Shown here piece after piece: positions 1-10,732 of a stretch of DNA of 64,000 nt; position 1 is the stretch's first letter, and each line of letters begins with the position of its first letter. The notes under the pieces are model-generated. The model was not told the origin of the DNA and did no database searches. It was given only the letters and a program-made list of their open reading frames with translations. Source of the stretch: Paramyrothecium sp. XJ0827 (Eukaryota > Ascomycota > Sordariomycetes > Hypocreales > Stachybotryaceae); the NCBI GenBank assembly GCA_020881915.1, contig JAJFPB010000004.1, positions 620,001-684,000 of the forward strand, given 5' to 3'. The position numbers were made by a program, and so were the translations under genes.

Positions 1-1126
1 AAGCAGAACTCAACCCTCATGATGTGCTCATCAAAGTTCGAGCTGTCTCCCTGAATTTCCGGGATGTTGCCATGCTTAACGGCAAATACCCTGTGGAGGT
101 CGAGGAGAAGGGCATCCCGTGCTCGGACTGTGCTGCTGAGGTGGTCAAGATAGGAGCAGAAGTCACTGACTTGTCCGTAGGGGACCATGTTTCCCCAATC
201 TTCGACCTCGGAAATGTTGTGCGGAACGACGATTCACCGTTGCAGGCTCTAGGTGGAGATGCGGCGGGTGTACTTCGTGAATACGCCGTTTTCGATGAGA
301 GGCACTTGGTGAAGATTCCCCAGTACCTATCATGGGAAGAGGTAAATGAGCCTTCTATCTTGGGTCTCGACTTTGCTCACGCGTTAGCAAATTTAGGGCT
401 CTACCTTAGCATGTGCCGGGGTCACCGCTTGGACTTCTCTTGACTCACTATCAGCAGTTTCCAAGGATGGCAGCGTTCTCTTACAAGGTGACGGCCCTTG
501 TCCGGCATAGACGAATATACACTGATCATTCTAGGCACTGGTGGGGTCAGCACGTTTGCGTTGTTGCTCAGCAGCGCGGCAGGTCTTCAGGTGATAGTCA
601 CATCCTCGTCCGATGAGAAAATCGAAAACATCAAGAAGCTGGGCCCCCGAATCGAAGGTATCAATTACAAGAAGACGACCGACCAATTCGCGGAGATTCA
701 GCGTCTCACGAACGGCCGCGGAGTTGACTTTGTTGTGAACAACACGGGACCAGGATCAATCCCGGACGACATCAAAGCCTTGCGCGCTCGAGGCGGCACC
801 GTCTCACTTGTCGGCTTCTTGGCTGGAATGGACGCTGCGTGTCCACCTGCAGCCTTGATGGCACTGATGGGCAAAAGTGCAAAGTTGAAGTGAGTCGATT
901 CCCTACGTTTTCGAGATAATCTCATTGTGCACCCACTAATGTGACAACAAGGGGCATTGCAGTGGGTTCGAAGGAGGACTTCCAAGCCCTTTGCCAGTTT
1001 TTGGAGGAAAAGAAGGTGTCGCTAAGTCCTCTCGTTGATCGTGTCTTTTCATTTGCGGAGTCAGAGGAGGCTTTCAACTACCTTTACACGGGAAAGCACG
1101 CAGGCAAGGTTGTGATCAAGATTTGA
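1..1126 (+). CDS. MDR-family NAD(P)-dependent oxidoreductase (quinone oxidoreductase/zinc-type ADH-like), 5' partial
   Basis: The reading frame is open from the left edge, so the N-terminus is missing. Exons end at 341 and run 397-487, 535-889 and 952-1126; introns of 55, 47 and 62 bp have GT-AG ends and every join restores the frame. The visible protein starts with the GroES-like fold of medium-chain dehydrogenases (LNPHDVLIKV then LNFRD). It continues into a Rossmann nucleotide-binding motif (GTGGVSTFALLL) and ends with the usual C-terminal helix and strand (AFNYLYTGKHAGKVVIKI). No cluster of structural zinc cysteines is evident, so a zinc-independent quinone-oxidoreductase-like enzyme is the better guess. 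The substrate cannot be read from sequence. Family confidence is high; specificity is unknown. Confidence 0.88.
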
Positions 1127-1418
1127 GGCATCTCACATACATTAGCTATCTTATGCGAGATTGACTAGTTGGTGCTACAGTAGCTCCAGTTAAGCCTCTG
1201 ACGCCATAGGTGGAACAGCCCCATATTCGCGCATCAATGCACGAGCCGAGAAGTAACGTAGACTATAGGCCTAGTCGTCCCGGTCGGACGGCAATGGCCC
1301 GAGGCTGAGCAATCTCCCACCCACAACCCCATGGTTGAATGTGCTAGATCCTGAGACACTGCGGCAATAATCGGAACAGTATCGGTGCGCACTGCAAAAA
1401 GCCAAACCTACACTCAAG
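1127..1418. other. Intergenic spacer
   Basis: This holds the 3' end of the oxidoreductase gene and the 5' region of the ester hydrolase gene. I see no further gene, repeat or clear TATA box in it. Confidence 0.5.
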
Positions 1419-2375
1419 ATGCAGATTCAATCGTTTATCCTTTCGCCGCCCAGTCTCGACGAGCTGGCTGAGACCCTCAGGGCGCCTCTCGCCGCAAACT
1501 ACGAAGAGTCGTCAGTTTCCGTCGTCACATGCCCCGACTTACGCAATGCGCCTTTCGGCCTCTCAATGGAAGGGCTCTCAGGCGATGAGAAGATCGCGGA
1601 CGTTGGGGGACAGCCGAACCTTTTCCCCCGCCCTCGGCTGGATAGTAAATGGTCGTTGACTGAAATCGCCAAACAACTGGGCATGAGTTCTGGGAAAGGG
1701 TCGTTGGTTGGAGCCGGAGCCGGCCCCTTCCATATTGTGGGACAAAATAGCGAAATGTGCGCAGACCTTAGCTGGCAGGGTGAGGCATTTGGAGGCCTGC
1801 TGGACCAGAGCCGCGTCATCCGCGTTGATCCTGAAGAAGGGGCTGTGGTAGTCGACCTGTGTTTTTCGAATGAATGTGGCCTAATGATAAACCTCTTCGG
1901 TTCAAAAGGCGAAGCCGGACCGGTCCTCAAGATAACCGCAAAAGGCCGCCGAGGGTCCGAGAAAAGCTTTACAGAGTGCATCCAAAAGGCCTTGGCAGCG
2001 GCGTACGGCGGTGTCAACGCCGTTAGTCTTGGTGGCGTGGTTCTGCACAAGTCTGGAAAGGTTCTGTATCACGTCATGCCGGATTTTCCCGTGGAGGCTC
2101 AGCTTCCGTTTCGCGATCGCGAGCAAGTCGACAGATGGCTGACATACCACAACTACAACGGCCCTATTGTGTGCATGTCGGTTCTGCACTCCGCAGATCC
2201 ACACAACCTGGGATTACGCATGGAACATACTCACGGGTTCTCAACAGAGGCTGTAGAAGAGGGTGGCCACTACCATTACGATCTGGATGATCAGGCTGAG
2301 ACAGTCGAATATGAGGCGTACTTCAATACTGCCAAGACCTTGTATAGAGTCGATAAGCCAGAAGCTAGTAGCTAA
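1419..2375 (+). CDS. C11orf54/PTD012-type ester hydrolase (DUF1907)
   Basis: A single-exon gene for 318 aa, close to the usual length of this family. The family hallmark GAGAGPFHIVGQNSE lies near residue 105. The C-terminal zinc site reads H270-x-H272 then H284. That spacing (2 then 12) matches the three histidines (264, 266, 278) that bind zinc in the human protein PTD012/C11orf54, which has esterase activity on model substrates. The protein has no signal peptide or membrane segment and is expected to be soluble in the cytosol or nucleus. The natural substrate is unknown. The first ATG gives the conserved N-terminus, so this start is well supported. Confidence 0.87.
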   Translation: MQIQSFILSPPSLDELAETLRAPLAANYEESSVSVVTCPDLRNAPFGLSMEGLSGDEKIADVGGQPNLFPRPRLDSKWSLTEIAKQLGMSSGKGSLVGAGAGPFHIVGQNSEMCADLSWQGEAFGGLLDQSRVIRVDPEEGAVVVDLCFSNECGLMINLFGSKGEAGPVLKITAKGRRGSEKSFTECIQKALAAAYGGVNAVSLGGVVLHKSGKVLYHVMPDFPVEAQLPFRDREQVDRWLTYHNYNGPIVCMSVLHSADPHNLGLRMEHTHGFSTEAVEEGGHYHYDLDDQAETVEYEAYFNTAKTLYRVDKPEASS

Positions 2376-2819
2376 GTTGGATTTCCCATGCCGCGATGGT
2401 TTTTCAATACGATCTCGACTTAGATAGCAAATTTGTGTTTCTTATGGTTAAGGCAATGAATAAGTACATTAGTAGGACTGAGATATCCTGGCCAAAATGG
2501 CTGCACGTACGGAAATCGGCCTTGGCTCAGATCAAACACCTGGGTCTTATTTAATCTGCAAATGATTTCTGGGATGACTGCACGACAAGCTTGGCTAGCA
2601 GACGAGAACATTGCCGCGAAGGTTGTCATGAAAGGTACATCGCACATCGAACTCATTACGATTGTTTAGGTTGCTTGAAGGGACAAGTTCTATCATATCG
2701 TATTCTCGGTGCATGTGAACTGTATGCTAGACTACAGTCCGTTGAAGAAAACGTTACTTTGTGAATCGCTTACGAATATGATCTTCTGATGTTTGAATAC
2801 CTAAATACCGAAACTCAAT
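2376..2819. other. Convergent 3' intergenic region
   Basis: This lies between the 3' ends of two convergent genes. It is moderately AT-rich and I see no gene in it; a short minus-strand open frame here has no recognisable features. Confidence 0.5.
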
Positions 2820-5549
2820 CTACTCCGGTACCGGGCAAAGGTCATAAGTTCCATCAACATTGTTTCCCCACCATGATGGGAAAGGATGCGATGGACCACC
2901 AGCTCCAAACACAGCAAACGAGAGAATAAAGAGAACAGTGAGACTGGCACCATCGAAAGCGCCAGTAACCAGATATGAGTAGTCCTTGAAGATGCGGGGA
3001 CGGTAGTTGCGGAGGTAGAACTGAACGAAGAAGCCGGCAAGAATCTGGCTGAAGATGACGCATGTCTGGCTCTGGTTGTAGGGGATGAAACCGGCATATT
3101 GGATGAACTGTGGCAGGTTGATATCGGAGATATCAAACCCTCGAATCGTCGGTTTGAACTATTTCAATCAAAGCGGTTAGTGCTTTGTCACAGTGTCACA
3201 AGGAAAACACGTACGTAATAGAAGATGCGGTGAACCACAACCAGCCCTGCGCCTACGGCCAGGCCAATAGGCACAAGCTCGTACTGGCCACCCAGCTTGT
3301 AAAGGTAAGTCGCCAGCGCCCAAGATGTTGCGTTGGTGTTGTAGGATTGTATCGTCGCACCACTCCATGAAGCATTGCCGTCACCATCCACAAGGAGTTC
3401 GCGGTTGCCTGTAACGATGGAAATCATGACTGCGTAGCTGACGAAACCGCCAAGAACAGTGCCCCAGATCTGAGTCAAGAACATGACTCGTGGTGGAATT
3501 TTGACTGCCACATGCTTTAGTGTCTGTCGGAGAATGAAGAGGGTTGAGGCTCGACTTACGATATTCACCCATCTTCAGGTCTGTAGATAGGTTGACAGCG
3601 TTGGAGATGACATTGTGCGACCAAGCAGCAAAGTACATGTTGCCGACGGGGCGTCCTGGAAGGGCGAGACCTGCCAGCATTTTGGAGAGGTTGTTGGTGG
3701 CGATACCGTTGCCGAAACGTGAGTAGAGAATGGTACTCTGCGCGAAGGAGTCAGTGCTGATGCATCAGGTAGACAAAGCCGGAAATAATCTCACCAGTGG
3801 GGCGATGAAAGAACCTAGCACAAGTGACACAATGTACGCCCAGGCCGGCAGTGTAACATTCTGAGTTGTCACGACGATGAGACCTAGGACAAAGCTACCG
3901 ACGAGAACAGTGATGTACCACCACCACGGCGCCTCCTTGTAGTGGTTCGCCATGTGTTCATGGTGACGATCGTTGTACTTGCCCTGCCTAGCGCTCTTGT
4001 AAGTTCTGATGATGTCGCCGCCCCAGAAGAGGAAGACATGGAGAACCAAAGCACCAATCTGAGACAGGTCAGCAAAGTCTCAGTCATATGATTCGAGATA
4101 CTCACGGCAGCATTGGCCATAAACATGGCAAAGGCAAAGGTACCAGTCAGCTTAGGCAGCCCGATCTCGTGTAGGGCGGTTTCGTTCAGAACACCTCCAG
4201 TGAATACTTGAGCCGTAGGATACCTGGTTCCATTCTCAGAGAGTAGTCTGGTTGACATGAATGGAAGAGCGCTGGCACCCCAGCCGTTGCCGTAGTATAT
4301 GGCAAGCATGCAGATGAAGCACACAAAGTAGCCTACTGCAGCGTGGGCTTGCAGGGTGAGGGGGAGGGACGTTTGGAATGAGGTGATCTATCTCGGTTAG
4401 ACCGCTTGATTCATGGGCAGAGGAGACACACATACGTATTGCCAGTCCAAAGAGATGGTGAAAAGACCAAGGCCTTCGTTGTTGGTTGCGCCGCCGAAAA
4501 GATTCTTAAGAACGGCGGCTTTCTTCCCAGTCGCCTTCATTGCGGCAAGGCACTATAGCCTGGCGTCAGTAACGCGTAACAAGGGGAAGTGTAGACGACT
4601 TACCGGAATGGAGACTGAGTTGAGCCACGGCCAGATGTAGGCGGGAAAGAATTCATAGATGGACATTCCTGTGAAACTGTACCAAAAGTACCTGAGCGGC
4701 TTGGAGTCCTTGACTTCCTGCCAGTGAAGACCCTGCAGAGTCTTGACCGTCGGAAGACTGCTCCAGTAGACGGCCTCGACGTGCCAGACAGTGATTGGCC
4801 GCATGATGCCGCAGATACCGTATCCGAACAACCCGATGGAGATTATTGTCAGGATGACCGTGGCAGGGCTCAGCGGCAGATCGTAGAAGAGATCTTGAGC
4901 GGCAAACACCTGGATGCTAGCGGCGGCATTGGAGGCGGACGTAGCGGTGATGGAGCAAATCGCATGTTCCTTCAAGCCCCATCGGCCGGGGTTGAGGAAC
5001 TTGATTGCAGTGATGTAGAAGGGCAGCTTGCCCTGGCCGCCGCCGTTCCTCCATCGCTCTTCGAATTTGTCACCACGGGGGAGGGCGGCTGTCCAGGCAA
5101 GACCGACGAAGTAGGAGATGAGTACGATGAAGGTTCCTTGAATCGTAATCATGGTCGGTTTATACTGTTGATCAACATGTTAGCGCAAGCCACGATGAGC
5201 AAAAACCCCCGGGGCAGGCGAGTCGGCTTACCGTGTAGATCTGGTACATGACACACTGGAAGCATGAGAGCACCGAGGCCAGGAACAAGCTGCGGAAGGT
5301 CAGGGCGTCGTCACCGTCGTCACGCAGCGGCAGCAGGTGGGCGGCAGCATCTTTGCCGGTGACGATGATGACCTCCTTGCTCTCACGATCGCTATCATCT
5401 GCGAGGCCATCGCCAACAGCGGCTTTGTCTGTGATTTCGGTAGCGCCGCCCTTCTCGTGGATGACCTCGTCCGTGCTCGGGGCCGAGTGGCTACTCTGCT
5501 CCACGAGCTCCGGGCCGTCCGGGGCCGGCGAATCGGGGGAAACAGCCAT
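2820..5549 (-). CDS. OPT-family oligopeptide transporter
   Basis: Eight exons: 5232-5549, 4604-5164, 4436-4552, 4106-4387, 3795-4058, 3560-3737, 3215-3504 and 2820-3158. All introns are 47-67 bp with GT-AG ends and all joins keep frame, giving 782 aa, a normal OPT length. OPT hallmarks are the NEGLGLFTISLDWQY segment, PWWWYITVLVGSF, the LPGRPVGNMYF loop (family: PGRPIANM) and the KIPPRVMFLTQIWGT segment near the C-terminus. The first ~90 residues are acidic, serine-rich and cytosolic. The protein is a multi-spanning carrier that imports small peptides, glutathione-type compounds or metal-peptide complexes with protons; the substrate cannot be assigned. One intron (3505-3559) needs the acceptor TGTGGCAG rather than a nearer one, because only that join gives LKIPPRV. 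Confidence 0.93.
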
Positions 5550-6431
5550 GGCTTCGGGCTTGGCAGTGGCTTGCTTAGAACGATATGTTTTCGGAAGGGT
5601 CTTGCTGCCAAGGTTGCCAAGGCCCGGGTACCGTACCCGATAGACGACACACCTTCATCGTTATATATCCATCTGCGTTCTGCAAGAAGTATGCTCGGCT
5701 TTCCGTGTCGCCATACTCTCTGCTGTCCCAGGCGGTGGTGCAATCTGGGGCAAAAATTGACCATCAACTGCAACTGTTGGCTCGGAATTCATTCTTCGTG
5801 TTCTGGACTGAGCATCGGATGTGTTACGACGAATTAACGCCGGATACTCCACACCACTTGGTTCGCTTTTGCAAAGTTCCTCTTTTCAGGGACGGCCTTT
5901 TGTTCGGTTGGCCATATCGATGGCTTGTCGACCTTCCGCACGTGCACTAGCCTGTGCCCAAACAGGGCAGAAAATGGGTCCTGTCTCGAGATAGACGTCT
6001 GACAGCGGTTGTGCCGTTATTGCCGAAACCCTTGCAGGGTGGGACTGAGCGCAGAGACACCATGCGCTCATCAGTACAGGCTAGAGATGCCGTAAAGGAG
6101 CCATTTGAATGGTTATTTCCTATCTCGGCGACTTCGAGCCCATGAATTTTGAGGTTAATGACCTCTTGTAACACCATTCAAGCTGTGGGCCCGGGCCGTT
6201 TCCGATGTCGAGTGTTTAGGCGCGCATTGTGTCATTTGTCGTTGGAATGGACAATGAACGTTTTAAGCTCAAACAGGCCGCCGACTTAATTATCCATGAA
6301 GAAGTCTTCAATCATTTAAGTGATTCTTTCTTGTTGCTGGTGGCTGTTTACACAAGTTTCTACTGGTCCGTCTGTCACCGTTACAGTTGCACTGCGCTCA
6401 CACCCGCCCGTCCATGATACCACTCCCAACT
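5550..6431. other. Intergenic region upstream of the OPT gene
   Basis: About 880 bp holding the OPT promoter and the 3' flank of the next gene. Several open frames overlap here on both strands, but none shows domain features or usable splice structure. I call no gene. Confidence 0.5.
5661..5670 (-). promoter_or_regulatory. TATA-like box of the OPT transporter gene
   Basis: On the minus strand this reads GGATATATAA, about 110 bp upstream of the start codon at 5549. It is a sequence match only. Confidence 0.35.
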
Positions 6432-7514
6432 TTAGTCAGGGTGATATGCCTTGTAAACCTGCATGGCACCCTCAATGCTTTGGACTAACCCAAAGAATAT
6501 TGTGAAGCCAACAGCGACCCATAGCGCGTACCACTGAGTGCCTTCTCTCCGGTCATTCCACCATTGACGTAAGGTCCTGGGCCTGGCTTGGTCGAACAGC
6601 TGCTTCAAGCGCACAAGCCGATTGTGCCAGTAATGGTACGAATCGATGTCTGTTAGTGTCAGGGGTCCGCACGTGAGGACGGCAGGATCTGCATCTGATA
6701 TGGAGAGCTCGAAATTTTTGCGGTACCAGGCCTTTGTCTCCTTGTACCACTTGTTCTGTGGGAAGAGCAGTGCGAGTGTTTGGAGCGTCTCGTAAACAAA
6801 GTTGTCAGGAAATACAGGATATTCCTGATTCTTGAGAAATGAGGCATGATGAAATATCATGACTGTGGTCTCGCCCTCGATATCTACCACTTCTAGATGA
6901 TCGAGTAGGTTGTTGGTCAGCTCGACTTTCAGCCCTCCAATAGCGTCGAGGTTACGAGCATTGAAATTTACGTCCAGTTGAATTCCGTCGTGTCGATCTG
7001 TTCGTTGTATAGGAAAGATGCCCCTTGTAAACTCGTGGATGGTCCCCTGCTCCCATAATCTGTAGGCTCGCCCCGTCCAAGACCTGTTCCTTGCATGGTC
7101 CCCAACATCTGTCATCAGGAGAAGACGCGCTGCAAGATTGACAACACCATCTATGACGTCTCCTCGGCCATACTGGGTGTTCTGAGGAATGTTGGGAAAC
7201 AGAGTCTCGACTTTAAGGGCAATCTGCTGCCTTGTCAAGCCCTCCTTTATGGCTTGGGCTACTTGCAAGATACCGTCATGACTGGAGAATGGAAGCCTGG
7301 TCGCAAGTGCATAATACGATGTCTTGCATTGTTCTGTGTAGTATTTCGAATATGGTTCAAGCGACACCGGGACATAAGTAGTCGGTGTATCATTTGCCCA
7401 GAGAGTATTCGCAATTCTTAGGAGGTCAACTGCAGTGATCGGGGAGCAAATATGGCTCAGCTGCGTCATTGGCACTGTATACCCAGCTGGAGAGGTAGTC
7501 ATTGTTTCGAGCAA
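6432..7514 (-). CDS. Intronless fungal protein of unknown function with a C-terminal membrane anchor
   Basis: A single open frame of 360 codons on the minus strand. The N-terminus contains HICSPITAVDLLRIANTLW. A hydrophilic, mostly helical middle follows, with several WxR/YxxxW patches. Near residues 330-350 there is one hydrophobic stretch (WYALWVAVGFTIFFGLV) followed by a short polar tail (EGAMQVYKAY). This arrangement suggests a tail-anchored protein facing the cytosol. I recognise the C-terminal QWYALW...QSIEGAMQVYKAY layout as recurring in fungal hypothetical proteins, but I know no function for it. The first two ATGs (residues 1 and 5) are both possible starts. The gene is divergent from the protease-like gene at 7830, with only 315 bp between them, and both genes lack introns although most neighbours have several. 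Confidence 0.75.
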   Translation of the reverse strand: MLETMTTSPAGYTVPMTQLSHICSPITAVDLLRIANTLWANDTPTTYVPVSLEPYSKYYTEQCKTSYYALATRLPFSSHDGILQVAQAIKEGLTRQQIALKVETLFPNIPQNTQYGRGDVIDGVVNLAARLLLMTDVGDHARNRSWTGRAYRLWEQGTIHEFTRGIFPIQRTDRHDGIQLDVNFNARNLDAIGGLKVELTNNLLDHLEVVDIEGETTVMIFHHASFLKNQEYPVFPDNFVYETLQTLALLFPQNKWYKETKAWYRKNFELSISDADPAVLTCGPLTLTDIDSYHYWHNRLVRLKQLFDQARPRTLRQWWNDRREGTQWYALWVAVGFTIFFGLVQSIEGAMQVYKAYHPD

Positions 7515-7829
7515 CTCCCAGTATCGAACGGTTCAGAGGACTTGACAACGCATTCTCAGCACCAGGTATTTTCTACTCGCACGGTTTTCTTTTTGGAGGC
7601 TTGCGATGATGGGTGGTAGCTCCTCAAGCTATGAAAAAGAGACACTGAACGTGCGACGAGGCAGACGAGGCTGGCGAACTGCAGGCTCAGCCACCATCAA
7701 ATCAGGCTGAGTATTAAAATACAGACGTTACCCCGCCTCCCTTGGAATCAGGCTTCCAATGCCTGACCTTTTAGATTTTCAGATTTTGCATGTCCTCGTT
7801 TTGCCCAGCATGTCCTTCATGATTGCAGC
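7515..7829. promoter_or_regulatory. Divergent promoter region between two intronless genes
   Basis: The 315 bp between two head-to-head genes must hold both promoters. It has a TTTTCTTTTT-type pyrimidine tract and no strong TATA box. Shared regulation is an inference from spacing only. Confidence 0.4.
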
Positions 7830-10100
7830 ATGAATCTCCTTCGAAAAGAGCCCCAATTCGTTACCAATGTGGCACAATATGCTGGCGAATATCGCGGAAT
7901 TACAGATGGACTGAAGTGCTGGGAGGTGAAAGATCCGGACCAGAGTCCATTCCGCGAAATCCTGGAAGCCACTGTTTTCGGCATTTCACAATGCTCATCC
8001 ATTCCGCGTTCGGTTCTCATCCTCATTGATATCTTCATTCGTGGAAGGTGCCTCGACACTAGTAACGTGTATGTAATGCTGGCGGGCTCAACGCAGAAAA
8101 ACAGAAAGATTGCGTTAAAGCACGTCAGGCGACGGTGTCAGCTACAGCAATATCAGGGACTGAAATTCGATCAGTGGGATTGGCCGCCTGATGCACCGAA
8201 TGTTGCCTTAATGGGTGGAAACCTAAACGGATCAAACAGGGACATGGTCCTTGCGTACAAAGCCACCAGGTTTGAGCTGTGGCAGCATGGGTCACGGAAC
8301 GTGGTGAGCCCCAGCAATCTCCAAAATCCCCACTTCCTCTCCATTATTGTGAGGAACGAAGGCGAGGAGTTTCCAAGAACTGGGACAGTCGCATGCACTG
8401 TCAGAATTGGCGACAAAGAGTTTTTCCTTGCACCGGCTCATATCTTTATGCCCCGTCCACGAGATGAGGCTTGGGAAGATGCAGACATGGAAGAATCGGA
8501 TTCGGACTGCGGCTCTGAGCTGCTGAGGACGGGAAGCGTCACGCCGCCAGATGAAGTGTCCGACTCACCCAGTCACAGCACTGTCGAGAGTGTCTACGGT
8601 GTTATTAATCAGAGCACCTCTCTAAGTAGCCACTTCGAATTCGAAGAAAATGCTCAGCAAGCGCACCGGACGCCCTTCTATCATGAAAACGAGGACTTCC
8701 GAGTCTTCTCGATAGAGCACGACTATGTCCTGATTGTACCTCCGGATGACCTAAAACTTGAAGGAAACCTTTGTTCCTTATCACTCAGTGATGTTAGTTC
8801 GATAGCCGTTGGCAGGATCTCCGTTTCAGTCGAAACACCATCCAGAGGCTCAATGAATGGCTGGATGGACGGACGGCCGACACTCATGCGACTTCCACAT
8901 GGCGATACTTTTACTCGTGTCTATCCTATCAGGTTCGCCGATCCTATCAGCGAGGGTGACTGTGGCTCTGTCGTTATTGCCACGCAAACAAAACAAATTT
9001 GCGGTTTCATCGTGGCAGCGAGTGTAGAGGCTAGGATGGCATTTATTGTCTCAGCAGATGAAATACTTGGAGACATCATAGCCAAGTCGAAGGAATCAAG
9101 CGAGGAATATCATTCACTCCAGAGTTCCCCCTCTGATGGGCGATCATTATCGCTGTCCGATCGTGCAACTGCAATCGATGCGCAATCAATTAATGCTCGA
9201 GATGGCAGTCAAATCACGCCATGGAGGCCAGTTTTACGCCACTCGTATGACAACATGATCTCCGATTTGCATTTCGACTTGGATTCTTGGCTCGAATCAA
9301 CGACGTCGCAGACCCAGACTATCCCTGAGAGCAGCAATACTTGTGAAGGCTTAAGACAGCCTGGGTTGCCCATGTCACGAAGCAACACATGTACTCCAGG
9401 AACTTTACATGAGTCCTATCTCATGGGGACCTCGAATGTAAAGATCCGCATGCAAGGTGCTCTTGCACCACAGCACGACAACATTATAGGGTATTCGTCG
9501 TCTGATGGCACAGAAACATACAGATCATCAGAGGATATGTCTGAAATAGCATCTACGATCACTGATCTTTCTGGTCATGATATCGCCGATCTTGTGGTCC
9601 CAGGGTCTGGACCCTCGTTGGGGAAAGAATTCCTTGTGGAGTCTGGGGACGTCAAAAGAATCGAGATCGAGTACGGTAAACGCCACATTCACCTCTGTGT
9701 TAATTTTGAGCTAGGTCATGAAGACGGCCTGATCGATGTTACCTTAGCTCGGGCGCTACATCTGGACTCAATTCCGTTGCCGCAGGAGGGGAGCAGACCA
9801 GCACATTTGATGAAAGGAATAACACAACCTACACATTACGTGGAGCTGATGGTGACGGACATGGAACCAATACTCGGGAAGATGACCTTCCTGGCTAGCC
9901 AGCTCCGACTTCTGGTGTTCCGGTCTTCTAACCCCTTTGTCAAAGTTATTATTGGACGAAAAGGGGCGCGCGCGCTTGGCCTAGAGGTCAATAGACGTGG
10001 AGCAGCCTATGTACAGGATGGCGCTGATTGCGAAATTCATGAAGGGGGTAGTAGTGATCCTTTACGTCGCAGGCACGTCAAAATAACCTTCACTGGTTGA
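7830..10100 (+). CDS. Chymotrypsin-fold protease-like protein with predicted His-Asp-Cys triad and degenerate retropepsin-like C-terminus
   Basis: A single open frame of 756 aa. Residues ~165-420 read as a trypsin/chymotrypsin-like domain. The histidine motif is LAPAHIF (H204; family TAAHC). The aspartate is in EHDYVLI (D298; family DIALL). The nucleophile motif is EGDCGSVV (C378; family GDSGS/GDSGG). The nucleophile is therefore cysteine rather than serine, as in viral 3C-like proteases. A long acidic serine-rich insert (~212-285) separates the H and D strands. Residues ~430-600 are low-complexity and S/D-rich. Residues ~615-730 resemble a retropepsin fold (GLIDVTLARALHL ... VKVIIGRKGARALGLEV), but the catalytic D-[ST]-G position reads E-L-G, so that domain is probably not catalytic. 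No signal peptide, so cytosolic. Fold assignments are by eye. The coding region itself is secure. Confidence 0.8.
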   Translation: MNLLRKEPQFVTNVAQYAGEYRGITDGLKCWEVKDPDQSPFREILEATVFGISQCSSIPRSVLILIDIFIRGRCLDTSNVYVMLAGSTQKNRKIALKHVRRRCQLQQYQGLKFDQWDWPPDAPNVALMGGNLNGSNRDMVLAYKATRFELWQHGSRNVVSPSNLQNPHFLSIIVRNEGEEFPRTGTVACTVRIGDKEFFLAPAHIFMPRPRDEAWEDADMEESDSDCGSELLRTGSVTPPDEVSDSPSHSTVESVYGVINQSTSLSSHFEFEENAQQAHRTPFYHENEDFRVFSIEHDYVLIVPPDDLKLEGNLCSLSLSDVSSIAVGRISVSVETPSRGSMNGWMDGRPTLMRLPHGDTFTRVYPIRFADPISEGDCGSVVIATQTKQICGFIVAASVEARMAFIVSADEILGDIIAKSKESSEEYHSLQSSPSDGRSLSLSDRATAIDAQSINARDGSQITPWRPVLRHSYDNMISDLHFDLDSWLESTTSQTQTIPESSNTCEGLRQPGLPMSRSNTCTPGTLHESYLMGTSNVKIRMQGALAPQHDNIIGYSSSDGTETYRSSEDMSEIASTITDLSGHDIADLVVPGSGPSLGKEFLVESGDVKRIEIEYGKRHIHLCVNFELGHEDGLIDVTLARALHLDSIPLPQEGSRPAHLMKGITQPTHYVELMVTDMEPILGKMTFLASQLRLLVFRSSNPFVKVIIGRKGARALGLEVNRRGAAYVQDGADCEIHEGGSSDPLRRRHVKITFTG

Positions 10101-10732
10101 TTGTGGTGAGGCATGTCGTATGGAGAAACCAACAAAGGCCATGGTAGCAGGTCTCCGATGCTTTCGGTAAATGGATTTCCAGTTCATTAGGACTATAGTT
10201 TTCCTGTGTGGTTGCGAGATTGTGAAGAACCTGAGGATACTACGGTAGTCACAAGTGTGGTGTCTGGACCAACTGCCTGACTTGGTTAGGATATGTGACA
10301 GTGAACATGTATGAACTACCTGCCTACCATATCTCCTAAATCTACAAGTGCCCTAATATTATAAGATAATGATTGGCTTATAACCTTGTAAGGAACTTTT
10401 TATGAGCCCCTGCATACTCAAGAAGATGCCCGAATTTGCCTCGCCGACCTCACTCTCTGGCACCGTAGGGTACTTATGAGACGCTCTCATTACACTCTGC
10501 CCTGTTCTAACCTCAACCCCAGCATCCACAGCAGTATTGCAGAACCTCTGGGTTGACGGCTTAGATAATAGAGATGAACTTGAGAAAATCCACTGTATTG
10601 CCATATGGGGTAAGTCTACGCTTTCTCTCAAAGCGGTGTTAGCTGGCTACGCTCTGAGGCGAATTCGTCACGCATCGGGTGTTCATCCTTTACTGATCTG
10701 CATTTTCCTTCCGAGTACGCAATTCTTCCCGG
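10101..10732. other. Intergenic region upstream of a MITE-like element
   Basis: This holds the 3' flank of the protease-like gene. I see no convincing gene; the open frames of 84-90 codons here have no features. Confidence 0.45.
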
